A DNA stretch of 64,000 nt, taken from positions 310,001 through 374,000 of the forward strand of contig NZ_LN898220.1 in the NCBI RefSeq assembly GCF_001457815.1. The letters run 5' to 3'. Positions 1-8,852 of the stretch are shown here, piece after piece (position 1 is the first letter of the stretch; every line of letters starts with the position of its first letter). The notes beneath the pieces were generated by a model. That model ran no database searches and was not told the origin of the DNA. It saw only the letters and a list, made by a program, of their open reading frames with translations. Source of the DNA: Vitreoscilla massiliensis (GTDB lineage: Bacteria; Pseudomonadota; Gammaproteobacteria; Burkholderiales; Neisseriaceae). Made by a program: the position numbers and the translations under genes.

Positions 1-81
1 TTCTGCCCGATTCCAGCCCCCTAGCCATCTGAAACTGTTATACTTCTTGCTTTGTTTTACTCTCAACGAACGCACAAAGCC

Positions 82-2706
82 ATGCAAGAAATCTATCAAC
101 CGTCGGCAATTGAACCTGCCGCGCAAAAATTGTGGGATGACGCCCGCTTGTTCAACGTCGATGCAGACGAAACCAAACCCAAATACTACAGCTTGTCGAT
201 GTTTCCTTATCCATCAGGCAAATTGCACATGGGTCATGTCCGCAACTACACCATTACCGATGTGTTATCACGTTACAAATTGCTCAATGGCTATAACGTG
301 ATGCAACCGATGGGTTGGGATGCTTTTGGTTTGCCAGCGGAAAACGCGGCGATGAAAAACCAAGTGGCGCCGGCGGCGTGGACGTATTCCAATATTGAGT
401 ACATGAAAACCCAATTGCAATCTTTGGGTTTTGCCATCGATTGGGAACGTGAAATCGCCACTTGTACGCCTGAATACTACAAATGGGAACAATGGTTCTT
501 CACCAAATTGTTTGAAAAAGGCATTGTTTACAAGAAAAACGGTGTGGTGAACTGGGACCCAGTTGACCAAACGGTGTTGGCGAATGAACAAGTGGAAAAC
601 GGCCGCGGTTGGCGTTCGGGCGCGTTAATCGAAAAACGCGAAATCCCGATGTATTACTTCAAAATCACCGATTACGCCGAAGAATTGCTGCAAGACTTGG
701 ACAAATTGGAACACTGGCCTGAACAAGTCAAAACCATGCAACGCAACTGGATAGGCAAATCGCGCGGCATGCAAGTGCGTTTTACCATCGCCGACGACAG
801 CAAAGCGGGCTTAGCCGAAGGCTGGAACGAATACTTACAGGTTTACACCACCCGTCCTGACACCTTGATGGGCGCGACTTATGTCGCTGTGGCCGCAGAA
901 CATCCATTGGCCACCGCAGCAGCCGCAGGCAATACCGAATTGCAAGCGTTTATCGCGGAATGCAAAGCTGGCTCGGTGGCCGAAGCCGACATGGCCACCA
1001 TGGAGAAAAAAGGCTTGCCTACAGGCCGCTTTGTCATCAATCCATTGAATGGCGAAGTATTGCCTGTGTGGGTAGCGAATTATGTGTTGTTCAGCTATGG
1101 CGATGGCGCGGTGATGGCCGTGCCTGCGCACGATGAACGCGATTTTGAATTCGCCCACAAATACGATTTGCCGATTAAAACCGTCATCCGTCCTAGCGAA
1201 GGCGAGGCTTTGGCTGAGCCTTTGGCCGCGCCTTATACCGAACACGGCATCTTGGTGAACAGCGCTGAATTTGATGGTTTGGACTTTCAGGCCGCTTTCG
1301 ATGCCATGGCAGCGAAATTGGAAGGCTTGAATGCCGGCGCGCCAAAAACCCAATTCCGCTTGCGCGACTGGGGTATCAGCCGTCAACGTTACTGGGGCTG
1401 CCCGATTCCGATCATCCACTGCGCTTGCTGTGGTGATGTGCCGGTACCGGAAGACCAATTGCCAGTAGTCTTGCCAGAAAACGTCGTACCCGATGGCGCT
1501 GGCTCACCTTTGGCCAAAATGCCAGAATTCTACGAAACCACGTGTCCAAAATGCGGCGGCGCTGCGCGTCGTGAAACCGACACCATGGACACTTTCATGG
1601 AATCAAGCTGGTATTTCGCTCGCTATGCTTCTCCAAAATGCGATACCGCCATGGTCGACCCTGCTGCAGCCAAATACTGGATGGCGGTAGACCAATACGT
1701 GGGTGGCATTGAACACGCGATTTTGCACTTGCTCTACGCCCGCTTCTTCACCAAATTGATGCGTGACGAAGGCTTGTTGGCGGTAGACGAACCGTTCACG
1801 CGCTTGCTCACCCAAGGCATGGTGGTGTGCGAAACCTTCTTCCGCATCAACGACAATGGCACCAAAGAGTATTACTCAGCCGAAGAATTGGACATGGTGC
1901 GCAATGACAAAGGCCAATTGACCGGCGCGACTTTGAAAGCCGATGGCGGCGCGGTGGAATACGGTGGCTTCTTGAAAATGTCGAAATCGTATAAAAACGG
2001 TGTCGACCCACAAGCCTTAATCGACGAATACGGCGCCGATACCGCACGTTTGTTCATGATGTTTGCCGCGCCACCTGAACAGTCGTTGGAATGGTCGGAC
2101 AATGGTGTCAAAGGTGCGTACAACTTCTTGCGTCGCTTGTGGCGCACGGTGTACGACTTCCAGCAAAACGGCTTGGTCACTGCGTTTAGCGGCAGCCAAG
2201 ACGGTTTAGATGGCGCATTGAAAGACTTGCGCTTCAAATTGCACACCACTATCGCCAAAGTCAGCGACGATTACGGTCGCCGCCAACAATTCAACACCGC
2301 CATCGCCGCCGTGATGGAATTGTTAAACACTTACGACAAAACCGACACCAGCAGCGAGCAAGGCCGCGCTGTGGCGCAAGAAGTATTGGAAGCCATCACG
2401 CGTTTGTTGTGGCCGATTGCTCCGCACGCTTGCCAAGCGATGTGGCAAATCTTGCGCCCTAGCACTGCATTGTGGGAAGCCGCATGGCCACAAGTGGATG
2501 CAGCCGCGTTGGTGAAATCCGAAGTGGAAATCATGGTGCAAGTGAATGGCAAATTGCGCGACAAAATCACCGTGGCCGCCGATGCTGCCAAAGACGTGAT
2601 TGAAGCCGCTGCCATGGCCAGCGCTGGTGCAGTGAAATTCATGGAAGGCAAAACACCTAAGAAAGTGATTGTGGTACCAGGTCGCTTGGTGAACATTGTG
2701 GTTTAA
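82..2706 (+). CDS. leuS: Leucyl-tRNA synthetase
   Basis: Charges tRNA-Leu with leucine in the cytoplasm (class I aminoacyl-tRNA synthetase). The 874-residue length is normal. The HIGH-type motif HMGH is at residues 49-52 and KMSKS at 632-636. The CP1 editing domain is present, with the TTRPDT segment and the GDGAVMAVPAHDERD segment where mischarged tRNA is hydrolysed. The C-terminal tRNA-binding part ends in VPGRLVNIVV, as in Neisseria. An in-frame ATG at 52 would add 10 residues, but the family begins MQE.YQP, so the ATG at 82 is chosen. It is followed directly by an inverted uptake-sequence pair with a T-run that can act as terminator. Confidence 0.97.
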   Translation: MQEIYQPSAIEPAAQKLWDDARLFNVDADETKPKYYSLSMFPYPSGKLHMGHVRNYTITDVLSRYKLLNGYNVMQPMGWDAFGLPAENAAMKNQVAPAAWTYSNIEYMKTQLQSLGFAIDWEREIATCTPEYYKWEQWFFTKLFEKGIVYKKNGVVNWDPVDQTVLANEQVENGRGWRSGALIEKREIPMYYFKITDYAEELLQDLDKLEHWPEQVKTMQRNWIGKSRGMQVRFTIADDSKAGLAEGWNEYLQVYTTRPDTLMGATYVAVAAEHPLATAAAAGNTELQAFIAECKAGSVAEADMATMEKKGLPTGRFVINPLNGEVLPVWVANYVLFSYGDGAVMAVPAHDERDFEFAHKYDLPIKTVIRPSEGEALAEPLAAPYTEHGILVNSAEFDGLDFQAAFDAMAAKLEGLNAGAPKTQFRLRDWGISRQRYWGCPIPIIHCACCGDVPVPEDQLPVVLPENVVPDGAGSPLAKMPEFYETTCPKCGGAARRETDTMDTFMESSWYFARYASPKCDTAMVDPAAAKYWMAVDQYVGGIEHAILHLLYARFFTKLMRDEGLLAVDEPFTRLLTQGMVVCETFFRINDNGTKEYYSAEELDMVRNDKGQLTGATLKADGGAVEYGGFLKMSKSYKNGVDPQALIDEYGADTARLFMMFAAPPEQSLEWSDNGVKGAYNFLRRLWRTVYDFQQNGLVTAFSGSQDGLDGALKDLRFKLHTTIAKVSDDYGRRQQFNTAIAAVMELLNTYDKTDTSSEQGRAVAQEVLEAITRLLWPIAPHACQAMWQILRPSTALWEAAWPQVDAAALVKSEVEIMVQVNGKLRDKITVAADAAKDVIEAAAMASAGAVKFMEGKTPKKVIVVPGRLVNIVV

Positions 2707-2725
2707 CACGTGTTACGGTGAACTC

Positions 2726-2757
2726 AAAGCGGCCTGTAAACATTTACAGGCCGCTTT
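2726..2757. repeat. Inverted DUS pair behind leuS (terminator-like)
   Basis: Two GCGGCCTGTAAA copies face each other (15-bp arms, 2-nt loop) and are followed by TTTT, so the pair can fold as an intrinsic terminator for leuS. This is the typical place for paired DNA uptake sequences in Neisseriaceae. Confidence 0.85.
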
Positions 2758-2781
2758 TGTCTGTTTTTCAAGGGGGAAACG

Positions 2782-3429
2782 ATGCACAAACAATATCTGT
2801 GGGTATTGCTGCTCTGCAGTGTCTGCGCCCATGCCGAGCCTAAACAAGCCAAGCCACCTCAAGCCTTAAGCAAGCAACAATTGGCGCGCATCGCCGCCAT
2901 CCCCAAACCTGAATATCCGCAAGCGGCCATAGAGCGCGGTGAATCTGGTTCTGTCACTGTGCGCTGGAGCGTCGATGCCAACCAGCTGGTACGCACCCAA
3001 ATCATTGCCAGCTCAGGCTACCGCAGTTTGGACAATGCGGCCATACGCTATGTCAGAAACTATGCCCATCGGTTTCCGCTGGCTGCAAACAAAGTCTATT
3101 CGCGCACTTTTGTCTTCAAACTCCCTGCCGCCAATTTACCCACAGCCCTGTTAGTGAACACCGACGCCTTGACTGCGCCGTATCCCAAAGCCGCCCAACG
3201 CCGACACCTGCGCGGCCAAGTCAGCATTGCGTGGCAAATCAACCGCTGGGGCCATGTCACCGACATCACCGTCTTGTCCAGCAGCCATGCGCTGTTCACA
3301 CAAGCGGCCTTGGCACAAGCGCGCACCGCCAAATTCAAGGCCGCACACATCAATGGCGAACCTGTGGCTTCTTATTTGCAACACACTTACCAATTTGGCC
3401 CACCGCTGCCCAAGTCTTCTGGTGAATAA
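2782..3429 (+). CDS. Exported protein with two TonB C-terminal-like repeats
   Basis: A 215-residue protein with a cleavable-looking signal peptide (hydrophobic segment ending CAHA, about residue 18). The mature part has two copies of a TonB_C-like fold: one starting YPQAAIERGESGSVTVRW near residue 45, the second YPKAAQRRHLRGQVSIAW near residue 133. Unlike true TonB it keeps no N-terminal membrane anchor or proline-rich linker, so it is probably periplasmic and not a classic energy transducer. AGGGGG lies just before the ATG. The next gene encodes a paralogue with the same two-repeat layout. The function is unknown; calling it a TonB-like protein rests on the repeat signature only. Confidence 0.7.
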   Translation: MHKQYLWVLLLCSVCAHAEPKQAKPPQALSKQQLARIAAIPKPEYPQAAIERGESGSVTVRWSVDANQLVRTQIIASSGYRSLDNAAIRYVRNYAHRFPLAANKVYSRTFVFKLPAANLPTALLVNTDALTAPYPKAAQRRHLRGQVSIAWQINRWGHVTDITVLSSSHALFTQAALAQARTAKFKAAHINGEPVASYLQHTYQFGPPLPKSSGE

Positions 3430-3623
3430 AACCCTACCGACAGTGGCGGCAAACAGACTCCATCCACAGGTTTTTTACGCTACGCAGGCAAACTGTTATC
3501 TTGGCAACTGCGCGGTCGTGATGCCAGCACCACACCACTTAAGCAATGCGCACATGCTGGACAGATTGAAACAGGCAAGGACCCGTTGTTTACAGGCCGT
3601 ATAAATCTATCAAGGAGACACAG

Positions 3624-4250
3624 ATGCAAGCCAGCTCTTACCTTTACCTCAGCTTGTTGGCGCTGTGTGTTCAGACCGCCGCCAACGCCGACATTTTATT
3701 GCAGCCGCGGCCGCAAGGCCTGCCGGAATACCCAGCCGAGGCGCGAGCACAAGGCAGCAGTGCGCGGGTGACCGCACGCTGGACAGTCGATGCCGACAGC
3801 AAAGCCATCGCCGTGACCATAGTGGAAAATACCGGTGCCGACGCTTTTGCAGACGCTGTGCGCGAGTATTTGGACAACAATGCCTTGCGCTATCCGCCGA
3901 CCATTAAGAATGGCCTCACCATCAAGCCGCCTTATCAGCAGTCGTTTGTTTTCGGCGGTCCAGACGCGCAAGACCCCGACACCATCACCACCTTACCCAG
4001 CAGCAATATGGTCTATCCTCAAACCGCGTTGAAAAAAGGCTTACAAGGCGCGGTGACCTTGCGTTGGGAAGTACAGGCCGATGGCAAACCGATTAACATC
4101 AAGGTCAAACGCAGTTCCCAATATGTGCTGCTAGACCAAGCCGCCATCAAACACCTGCGCAGCCAGCGTTTTCAAGTACCGGCTTCGCGCCCTGATAACA
4201 AACCCGGTGCCTATGAGCAAACCTTTAGCTACAAAATTGCCCACCCCTAA
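3624..4250 (+). CDS. Exported protein with two TonB C-terminal-like repeats (paralogue)
   Basis: A 208-residue tandem paralogue of the gene at 2782. A signal peptide runs to about residue 23 (TAANA). Two TonB_C-like repeats follow: YPAEARAQGSSARVTARW in the N-terminal half and YPQTALKKGLQGAVTLRW in the C-terminal half. A strong ribosome binding site (AAGGAGA) precedes the ATG. The 194-bp gap to the first paralogue holds a single uptake word (about 3590) and no obvious terminator, so co-transcription is possible. As with its neighbour, no inner-membrane anchor is visible and the partner receptor or substrate is unknown. Confidence 0.7.
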   Translation: MQASSYLYLSLLALCVQTAANADILLQPRPQGLPEYPAEARAQGSSARVTARWTVDADSKAIAVTIVENTGADAFADAVREYLDNNALRYPPTIKNGLTIKPPYQQSFVFGGPDAQDPDTITTLPSSNMVYPQTALKKGLQGAVTLRWEVQADGKPINIKVKRSSQYVLLDQAAIKHLRSQRFQVPASRPDNKPGAYEQTFSYKIAHP

Positions 4251-4263
4251 CCGCTAGTATGGA

Positions 4264-4291
4264 AGCGGCCTGTACACTTTTACAGGCCGCT
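4264..4291. repeat. Inverted DUS pair
   Basis: AGCGGCCTGTA and TACAGGCCGCT face each other with a short loop, just behind the second TonB-C-like gene. One arm has C in place of A after CTGTA. It lies inside an upstream open frame of the next gene, which argues against that frame being translated. Confidence 0.75.
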
Positions 4292-4406
4292 GATGTACCT
4301 ACACCACAAGACTTTATTATTGTCACTGCCGTACTAAGGCGTTACCACAGTCGCTCCACACCATGCATCTGTGGATGGTCTAAATCGGCAGAAACCATTA
4401 TCATGC

Positions 4407-4434
4407 AAGCGGTCTGTGTCTTTACAGGCCGCTT
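4407..4434. repeat. Degenerate inverted DUS pair
   Basis: AAGCGGTCTGTG faces TTACAGGCCGCTT; the first arm has two changes from the consensus and the second is perfect. Together with the pair at 4264 it fills the gap before the phospholipase D-like gene. Confidence 0.6.
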
Positions 4435-4540
4435 ATGGCTGCCATCAGCATATTTGTTGTGGCAGCACGTTGATGGCAACGCCATCTGCTGGCATCAGCC
4501 ACACACCGCCCCTATCCGATATTCCCTAAGGCACTGCCCG

Positions 4541-6130
4541 ATGATTGTGATGTTCAAGTCACTGTGTTTATTTTTGCGCTCATGCCGTGTGCGCTCGCTG
4601 CCATTGCCATTGTTATTGGCTTGCAGCGTGTTGCTCAGCGCCTGCGCGACCTTGCCCCCTGCCGAACCGGTCACCGAACCGGTGGTGCGCATCACCGAAA
4701 CCAACAATGAATTGGCGCGGGTGGTGTCGGCCTTGCGCGCCAATCGCGACAACCTCACCGGCATTTACCCGCTGTCCGACAGCCACGATTCGTTTGCCGC
4801 CCGCGCCAGCTTGATACAGGCCGCCGAACACACCCTGGATTTGCAATACTATATTTGGCACAACGATGCGTCGGGGCAATTGTTGGCGCATGGCTTGATG
4901 CAAGCGGCCGACCGCGGTGTGAAAGTGCGTTTGCTGCTCGATGACAACAATACCAACGGCTTGGACGCGCTGATGCTGCGCTTGGATGCCCATCCCAATA
5001 TCCAAGTGCGTTTGTTCAATCCGTTTGTGAACCGCAAATTTCGCTTCCTCGGCTATTTGACCGAGTTCAATCGCCTCAACCACCGCATGCACAACAAGGC
5101 ATTCATCGTCGACCAACAGGCGGCGATTTTGGGCGGACGCAACATCGGCGATGAGTATTTCGGCAATGGCGATGGCGTGATGTTCATGGATTTGGATGTG
5201 TTGGCCGTGGGCAAAGTCACCGAAGACGTGTCAGCCGATTTTGAACGCTATTGGCGCAGCCCATCCAGCTATGCGCTGGCGCAAATTGTGGGCAAGAAAA
5301 AAGTTCACGACCCCAAAGACAAGCTCAAACCAGAAGAACGGGCCAAGCGCCAGCAAGACCGCCAAACTTATTTGCAAAAAATCAAAGAGTCGGATTTTGC
5401 CAATGAATTGCAGCAACAGCGCTTGCCACTGATGTGGTCGCAAGCCAAATTGGTGTCCGACGACCCTGCCAAAGCCTTGGGCAAACGCGGCGATGTCGAC
5501 CGGCACATCGTCGATGAGTTGTCGCAAGAATTGGGCGAACCCAAACAAAGCTTTCTGATTGTGTCGCCGTATTTTGTACCGACCAAAACCGGTACGCACG
5601 AATTAATTCAGCTCGCCAACAGCGGCATAGACATCACCATCTTAACCAATTCGCTCGCCGCCACCGATGTCGCGCCAGTGCATTCTGGCTATGCCAAATA
5701 CCGCAAACCTTTGCTGCGCGCGGGCATCAATTTGTACGAGCTCAAACCGACGGTGAACAAACCGGTCATCTTCAAAGACCGTGGCTTAACCGGTAGCTCA
5801 GGCTCGAGTTTGCATGCCAAAACCATCGCCGTGGACAACGACATCTTGTTCATAGGCTCGTTCAATATGGACCCGCGTTCGGCCAATTTGAACACCGAAA
5901 ACGGCGTCGTCATCCACAATGCCGAATTGACGCGCCATTTCAAACAAACCTTGCTCAGCAACGTGCCGATCAATGCGTATGAGGTGCAATTGGACGACCA
6001 ACAACGCTTGGTGTGGTTGGAGCACAGCGACAGCGGTGTGACGGTGTATCACCATGAACCAAAAACCAGTTGGCTCAAACGCGCAGTGGTGAAATTCTTA
6101 TCGTGGTTACCGTTGGAACCCATGTTATAA
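4541..6130 (+). CDS. Phospholipase D-family lipoprotein, cardiolipin synthase C-like
   Basis: A 529-residue HKD-superfamily enzyme. There are two catalytic HxKxxxxD motifs: HNKAFIVD (H184, K186, D191) followed by GGRNIGDEYF, and HAKTIAVD (H425, K427, D432) followed by GSFNMDPRS. The N-terminus is a lipoprotein signal ending LLSACA, so the protein is probably membrane-anchored at the cell envelope. This layout and length resemble ClsC/YmdC-type cardiolipin synthases, which join phospholipids by phosphatidyl transfer. The frame is open back to 4259, but that stretch contains uptake-sequence hairpins. The ATG at 4541 is preceded by TAAGG at the right distance and directly begins the signal peptide. 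The exact substrate is inferred from the family. Confidence 0.85.
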   Translation: MIVMFKSLCLFLRSCRVRSLPLPLLLACSVLLSACATLPPAEPVTEPVVRITETNNELARVVSALRANRDNLTGIYPLSDSHDSFAARASLIQAAEHTLDLQYYIWHNDASGQLLAHGLMQAADRGVKVRLLLDDNNTNGLDALMLRLDAHPNIQVRLFNPFVNRKFRFLGYLTEFNRLNHRMHNKAFIVDQQAAILGGRNIGDEYFGNGDGVMFMDLDVLAVGKVTEDVSADFERYWRSPSSYALAQIVGKKKVHDPKDKLKPEERAKRQQDRQTYLQKIKESDFANELQQQRLPLMWSQAKLVSDDPAKALGKRGDVDRHIVDELSQELGEPKQSFLIVSPYFVPTKTGTHELIQLANSGIDITILTNSLAATDVAPVHSGYAKYRKPLLRAGINLYELKPTVNKPVIFKDRGLTGSSGSSLHAKTIAVDNDILFIGSFNMDPRSANLNTENGVVIHNAELTRHFKQTLLSNVPINAYEVQLDDQQRLVWLEHSDSGVTVYHHEPKTSWLKRAVVKFLSWLPLEPML

Positions 6131-6168
6131 GTCTATAAGTCATCTTTAAACACCTGCTGCAATAGAAT

Positions 6169-6203
6169 AAGCGGCCTGTAAATCATGTTTACAGGCCGCT
6201 TTT
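6169..6203. repeat. Inverted DUS pair, bidirectional terminator-like
   Basis: AAGCGGCCTGTAAA and its complement with a 5-nt loop, followed by TTTT. It sits between two convergent genes (phospholipase D-like and the lipoprotein at 6219) and can serve both. Confidence 0.8.
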
Positions 6204-6218
6204 ATCATCATGGCGTGC

Positions 6219-6872
6219 TTATTGTGCCAAACGCCTTAATTCTTGCATATTGGCATCGTCATAACCTTGCAATTGTTGCAACAAGGTATTGATGTTGGTG
6301 GCCGAAACCGATTGACCATCGCTGCTCCAACCCTCGGCATTGACCAATACCCCATCAACATATTCTAAATTCGCCGCCAGCTTGCCATCGGGGTGGTAAA
6401 ACTGCGAACGGCCATTGAGTTTGCCATTTTCAAATTGGTTGGTTTGAAACACCGTGCCGCTGGGGTAATAAGCAGTGCTGGTGCTGACCAACAAGCCTTT
6501 TTCATACACACTGTGTTCCAGTTTGGCACCATTGGCATAATACAAAAACAGCTCGCCTTGGGTGTATTGGTTGGTAAAGGCTTTCAGGCCGCTTTCATTA
6601 CTGATGATGAAAGGGTCGCTTTGTTTGACATCGTTGCGGCTGTAGAAGTCTTGCACCACAAAACCACCATCGGCGGTTTTGCCCAATAATTTGCGGTAAA
6701 AACCAGTGGCCACTTTGTTGGCAGCCAGTGCGCCTTCAACATTGAAATGCGCCACCACTTCTTCTTTTTTCTCAGTGATTTGTTTGTACGCATCGTTGCG
6801 CAAACCACCGCCACTGGTACCACACGCTGCCAAGCCCAAGGCCACACACGCAGCCACCATCCACATTTTCAT
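6219..6872 (-). CDS. Lipoprotein with MORN/YwqK-like repeats
   Basis: A 217-residue lipoprotein: signal peptide ending LGLAAC, then a domain with repeated short units of the type YYPSGTVFQTNQFENGKLNG and FYHPDGKLAANLEYVDG. These units resemble MORN-like repeats of the YwqK family. The start is placed at MKMWMV because GAGG lies at the correct distance upstream; an upstream ATG at 6902 would put charged residues before the signal. It is likely exported and anchored to a membrane. The repeat resemblance is by eye, and no specific role can be given. Confidence 0.65.
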   Translation of the reverse strand: MKMWMVAACVALGLAACGTSGGGLRNDAYKQITEKKEEVVAHFNVEGALAANKVATGFYRKLLGKTADGGFVVQDFYSRNDVKQSDPFIISNESGLKAFTNQYTQGELFLYYANGAKLEHSVYEKGLLVSTSTAYYPSGTVFQTNQFENGKLNGRSQFYHPDGKLAANLEYVDGVLVNAEGWSSDGQSVSATNINTLLQQLQGYDDANMQELRRLAQ

Positions 6873-6930
6873 GTTCAATCCTCGTACACATTTTGCCAGC
6901 ACGGCGTGTTATCACCCGCGCTATTAAGGC

Positions 6931-7512
6931 TCACATCATACCATTGGCCGGCGTAAGCTGTGGTAAATGCTGGCACAGCCATGTCGCCACTTCGGGCAAG
7001 GTATCGCAGCCGTCTTGGCTCATAAAATGCCCGCGCTGGTTTAAGCGCAATAAAGGCGCTTGCAAGGCCATACTGAGCCGTGCTGTCGCCGCTGCGGGAA
7101 CCACTGCATCGTCTTCGGACAACACCACCAAACGCTGTGGCGCCAATGTTTGTAAATGTGACCAATTCAATGGTGCTTGGCTAAAATCATTCAATTCCGG
7201 CAAGCCCGCCAAAGCCTCGGCAAAACCCGCGACCAAAACCAAGCCACCCAATGCAGGCGTTGCTGCCACACGGTTTAAATACTGCAAAGTGGTGATGCAG
7301 CCCAAGCTGTGCGCCACGATAAACGTGTGTTCATCCACAGCGCCTATGGCGGCGCGCAGCGCGTCTAACCACGCATCCAGTTGCGGGTGGTGGGAATCGG
7401 GCAATTCGACAATTTGGGTTTGTGCTGCTGGAAATTGGCGACTCAGCCAAGCAAACCAATGGCTGCTGACCTGAGCTTGATAACCGTGTACCACAAACAG
7501 TCTGGTTTTCAT
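6931..7512 (-). CDS. RBBP9/YdeN-family serine hydrolase
   Basis: A 193-residue small alpha/beta hydrolase. It opens with the short-form HGYQAQVSSHWFAWL segment of the RBBP9/YdeN family and carries the nucleophile elbow AHSLGC, an acidic residue in SEDDAVVP, and a C-terminal RGHF histidine, so the Ser-Asp-His triad appears complete. It is cytoplasmic (no signal). The frame is open to 7548, but the family starts at the MKTRLFVVHGY methionine, which is used here. It lies 58 bp behind the start of the lipoprotein gene at 6219 on the same strand, so the two could be co-transcribed. The substrate is unknown. Confidence 0.8.
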   Translation of the reverse strand: MKTRLFVVHGYQAQVSSHWFAWLSRQFPAAQTQIVELPDSHHPQLDAWLDALRAAIGAVDEHTFIVAHSLGCITTLQYLNRVAATPALGGLVLVAGFAEALAGLPELNDFSQAPLNWSHLQTLAPQRLVVLSEDDAVVPAAATARLSMALQAPLLRLNQRGHFMSQDGCDTLPEVATWLCQHLPQLTPANGMM

Positions 7513-7617
7513 GATCTCTGAACTCGCAAGCGATGTAAACGAGGCCATCTTAACAGCTAACTCGCTCGCGATTTGTATTGATTGATGCTTATTAAAGCAT
7601 GGAAAATTCTATGCAAA

Positions 7618-7827
7618 CTACCACAACAACAAGATGATGAGCAAAGGCACTGACAAAGCCAAACACAACACCAATTGTCGCATCGAGCTTTTGCCATGAT
7701 CATCTCCACTGGCTTGGCTTTCAAATTGGTCATCCCATTGGCGTTTGCTGAGCGTATCGTAAATACTCAGCCCCACCAATAAACCTGCCATGAGCAAAAT
7801 AAAAACCAAGAACAAATTGCTTAACAT
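7618..7827 (-). CDS. Small two-helix membrane protein
   Basis: 69 residues with two predicted membrane helices: about residues 3-24 and 50-68 (LVLCLALSVPLLIILLLW). They are joined by a charged loop rich in Asp, Gln and Ser. The ATG has a plausible upstream AAGGA. It is not recognised as a named family. It stands alone between the hydrolase gene and a gene-poor stretch. Confidence 0.55.
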   Translation of the reverse strand: MLSNLFLVFILLMAGLLVGLSIYDTLSKRQWDDQFESQASGDDHGKSSMRQLVLCLALSVPLLIILLLW

Positions 7828-8072
7828 CTTACCTGTCCTTATCTCAAAATTGCAGCATTCCCATATTCAGAAGCTGTTTTGCTGTTGATTCTTATTTTAT
7901 TTGTATCAATGGATGTCTGTGTTCATTCACATGACTGCAATAAACATGCCATAAGCCCTGAATATCGCTGTTGCACGCAGCAGTTTTGCAATTTCTTGAC
8001 AAAAACTGCATTAAATCTTCATATAAAGCCATGACTTAACATCAAACTGCTGTTTTCAAGTACCACAACCAC

Positions 8073-8102
8073 AAAAAAGCCGCAGTCCTAACAGACTGCG
8101 GC
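8073..8102 (-). terminator. Intrinsic terminator of the wrbA-nitroreductase operon
   Basis: A 9-bp stem GCCGCAGTC/GACTGCGGC with a 6-nt loop. On the reverse strand it is followed by six Ts, 20 bp behind the nitroreductase stop codon. Confidence 0.85.
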
Positions 8103-8122
8103 ACTTGTGATTTTGATTCCGT

Positions 8123-8851
8123 TTAGCGTTTGATTAAGCCTTGTTGCTGCGCAAACGGCAACATGTGCGGACGCACTGGTTTGCACAGGGTTTTGCGTAT
8201 CGCATCTTCCCAAGTCGCTACCGCACTGCCACGCTCGGCATAATAAGCCTTCACCTGTTCCTCATACGCAGCCACCGCTTGCGCGTCTTGAGTTTGGTAA
8301 GTGTTTTCACTGACAAACAACGGCGCAGGCAATTTTGGTTTCACCACTGGATTTTGCGCAGGATGGCCCAAACACATGCCAAACACCGGCAAGGTTTCGG
8401 CGGGCAAATCCAAAATGGCCGCAGCGGCCGCCACATCGTTGCGCAAAGCCCCGATGTAACACCCACCCAAACCCAAAGATTCTGCCGCCAACAACACGTT
8501 TTGCGCCATGATGCCTGCATCTATCGAACCCATGATGCTGGCTTCCAACCAATCGGCCTGTATGTCGTTTACCAAGGCGCGATGGCGGGCAAAATCAATG
8601 ACGAACACCCAAAACTCAGGCGCGCTTTCCACATACACTTGGCCGGCGCAGATTTGGCGCAATTGTTGGCGCTTTTCCACATCGGTGACGCGGATGATGT
8701 GGGTGGATTGTAAAAAATTCGAGGTCGCGCCAGAAGCGGCTGCGGCATACAAGGCCGCACGCATCTCGTCCGATACTGCTTCGGTTGTGAATTCGCGTAT
8801 CGAGCGGTGTTGCAATTGGGTGGCCAAGGTTGGCTCGCTGTGTAAGGCCAT
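8123..8851 (-). CDS. nfsA: NfsA-family FMN-dependent nitroreductase
   Basis: A 242-residue flavoprotein of the NfsA/FRP type, which reduces nitro compounds or flavin with NADPH. Visible signatures are HRSIREFTTEAVSDEM near the N-terminus (FMN phosphate binding), the GGCYIGALRN segment, and the FGMCLGHPAQNPVVKPKLP segment typical of NfsA. The start is the ATG at 8851, which has AGGAGC upstream; only one base separates it from the stop codon of wrbA. The pair is therefore one translationally close operon of quinone/nitro-group reductases, probably for oxidative or electrophile stress. A terminator follows at 8073. Confidence 0.88.
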   Translation of the reverse strand: MALHSEPTLATQLQHRSIREFTTEAVSDEMRAALYAAAASGATSNFLQSTHIIRVTDVEKRQQLRQICAGQVYVESAPEFWVFVIDFARHRALVNDIQADWLEASIMGSIDAGIMAQNVLLAAESLGLGGCYIGALRNDVAAAAAILDLPAETLPVFGMCLGHPAQNPVVKPKLPAPLFVSENTYQTQDAQAVAAYEEQVKAYYAERGSAVATWEDAIRKTLCKPVRPHMLPFAQQQGLIKR

Positions 8852-8852
8852 T

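Noticed and set aside
835..1458. Antisense frame of 207 codons within leuS
   Set aside because: Opposite strand of a certain gene, low-complexity His/Arg-rich translation, no start signals.
4259..4540. N-terminal extension of the phospholipase D-like protein from the ATG at 4259
   Set aside because: The extension is encoded by two uptake-sequence hairpins and would bury the lipoprotein signal; the ATG at 4541 has a site and starts the signal.
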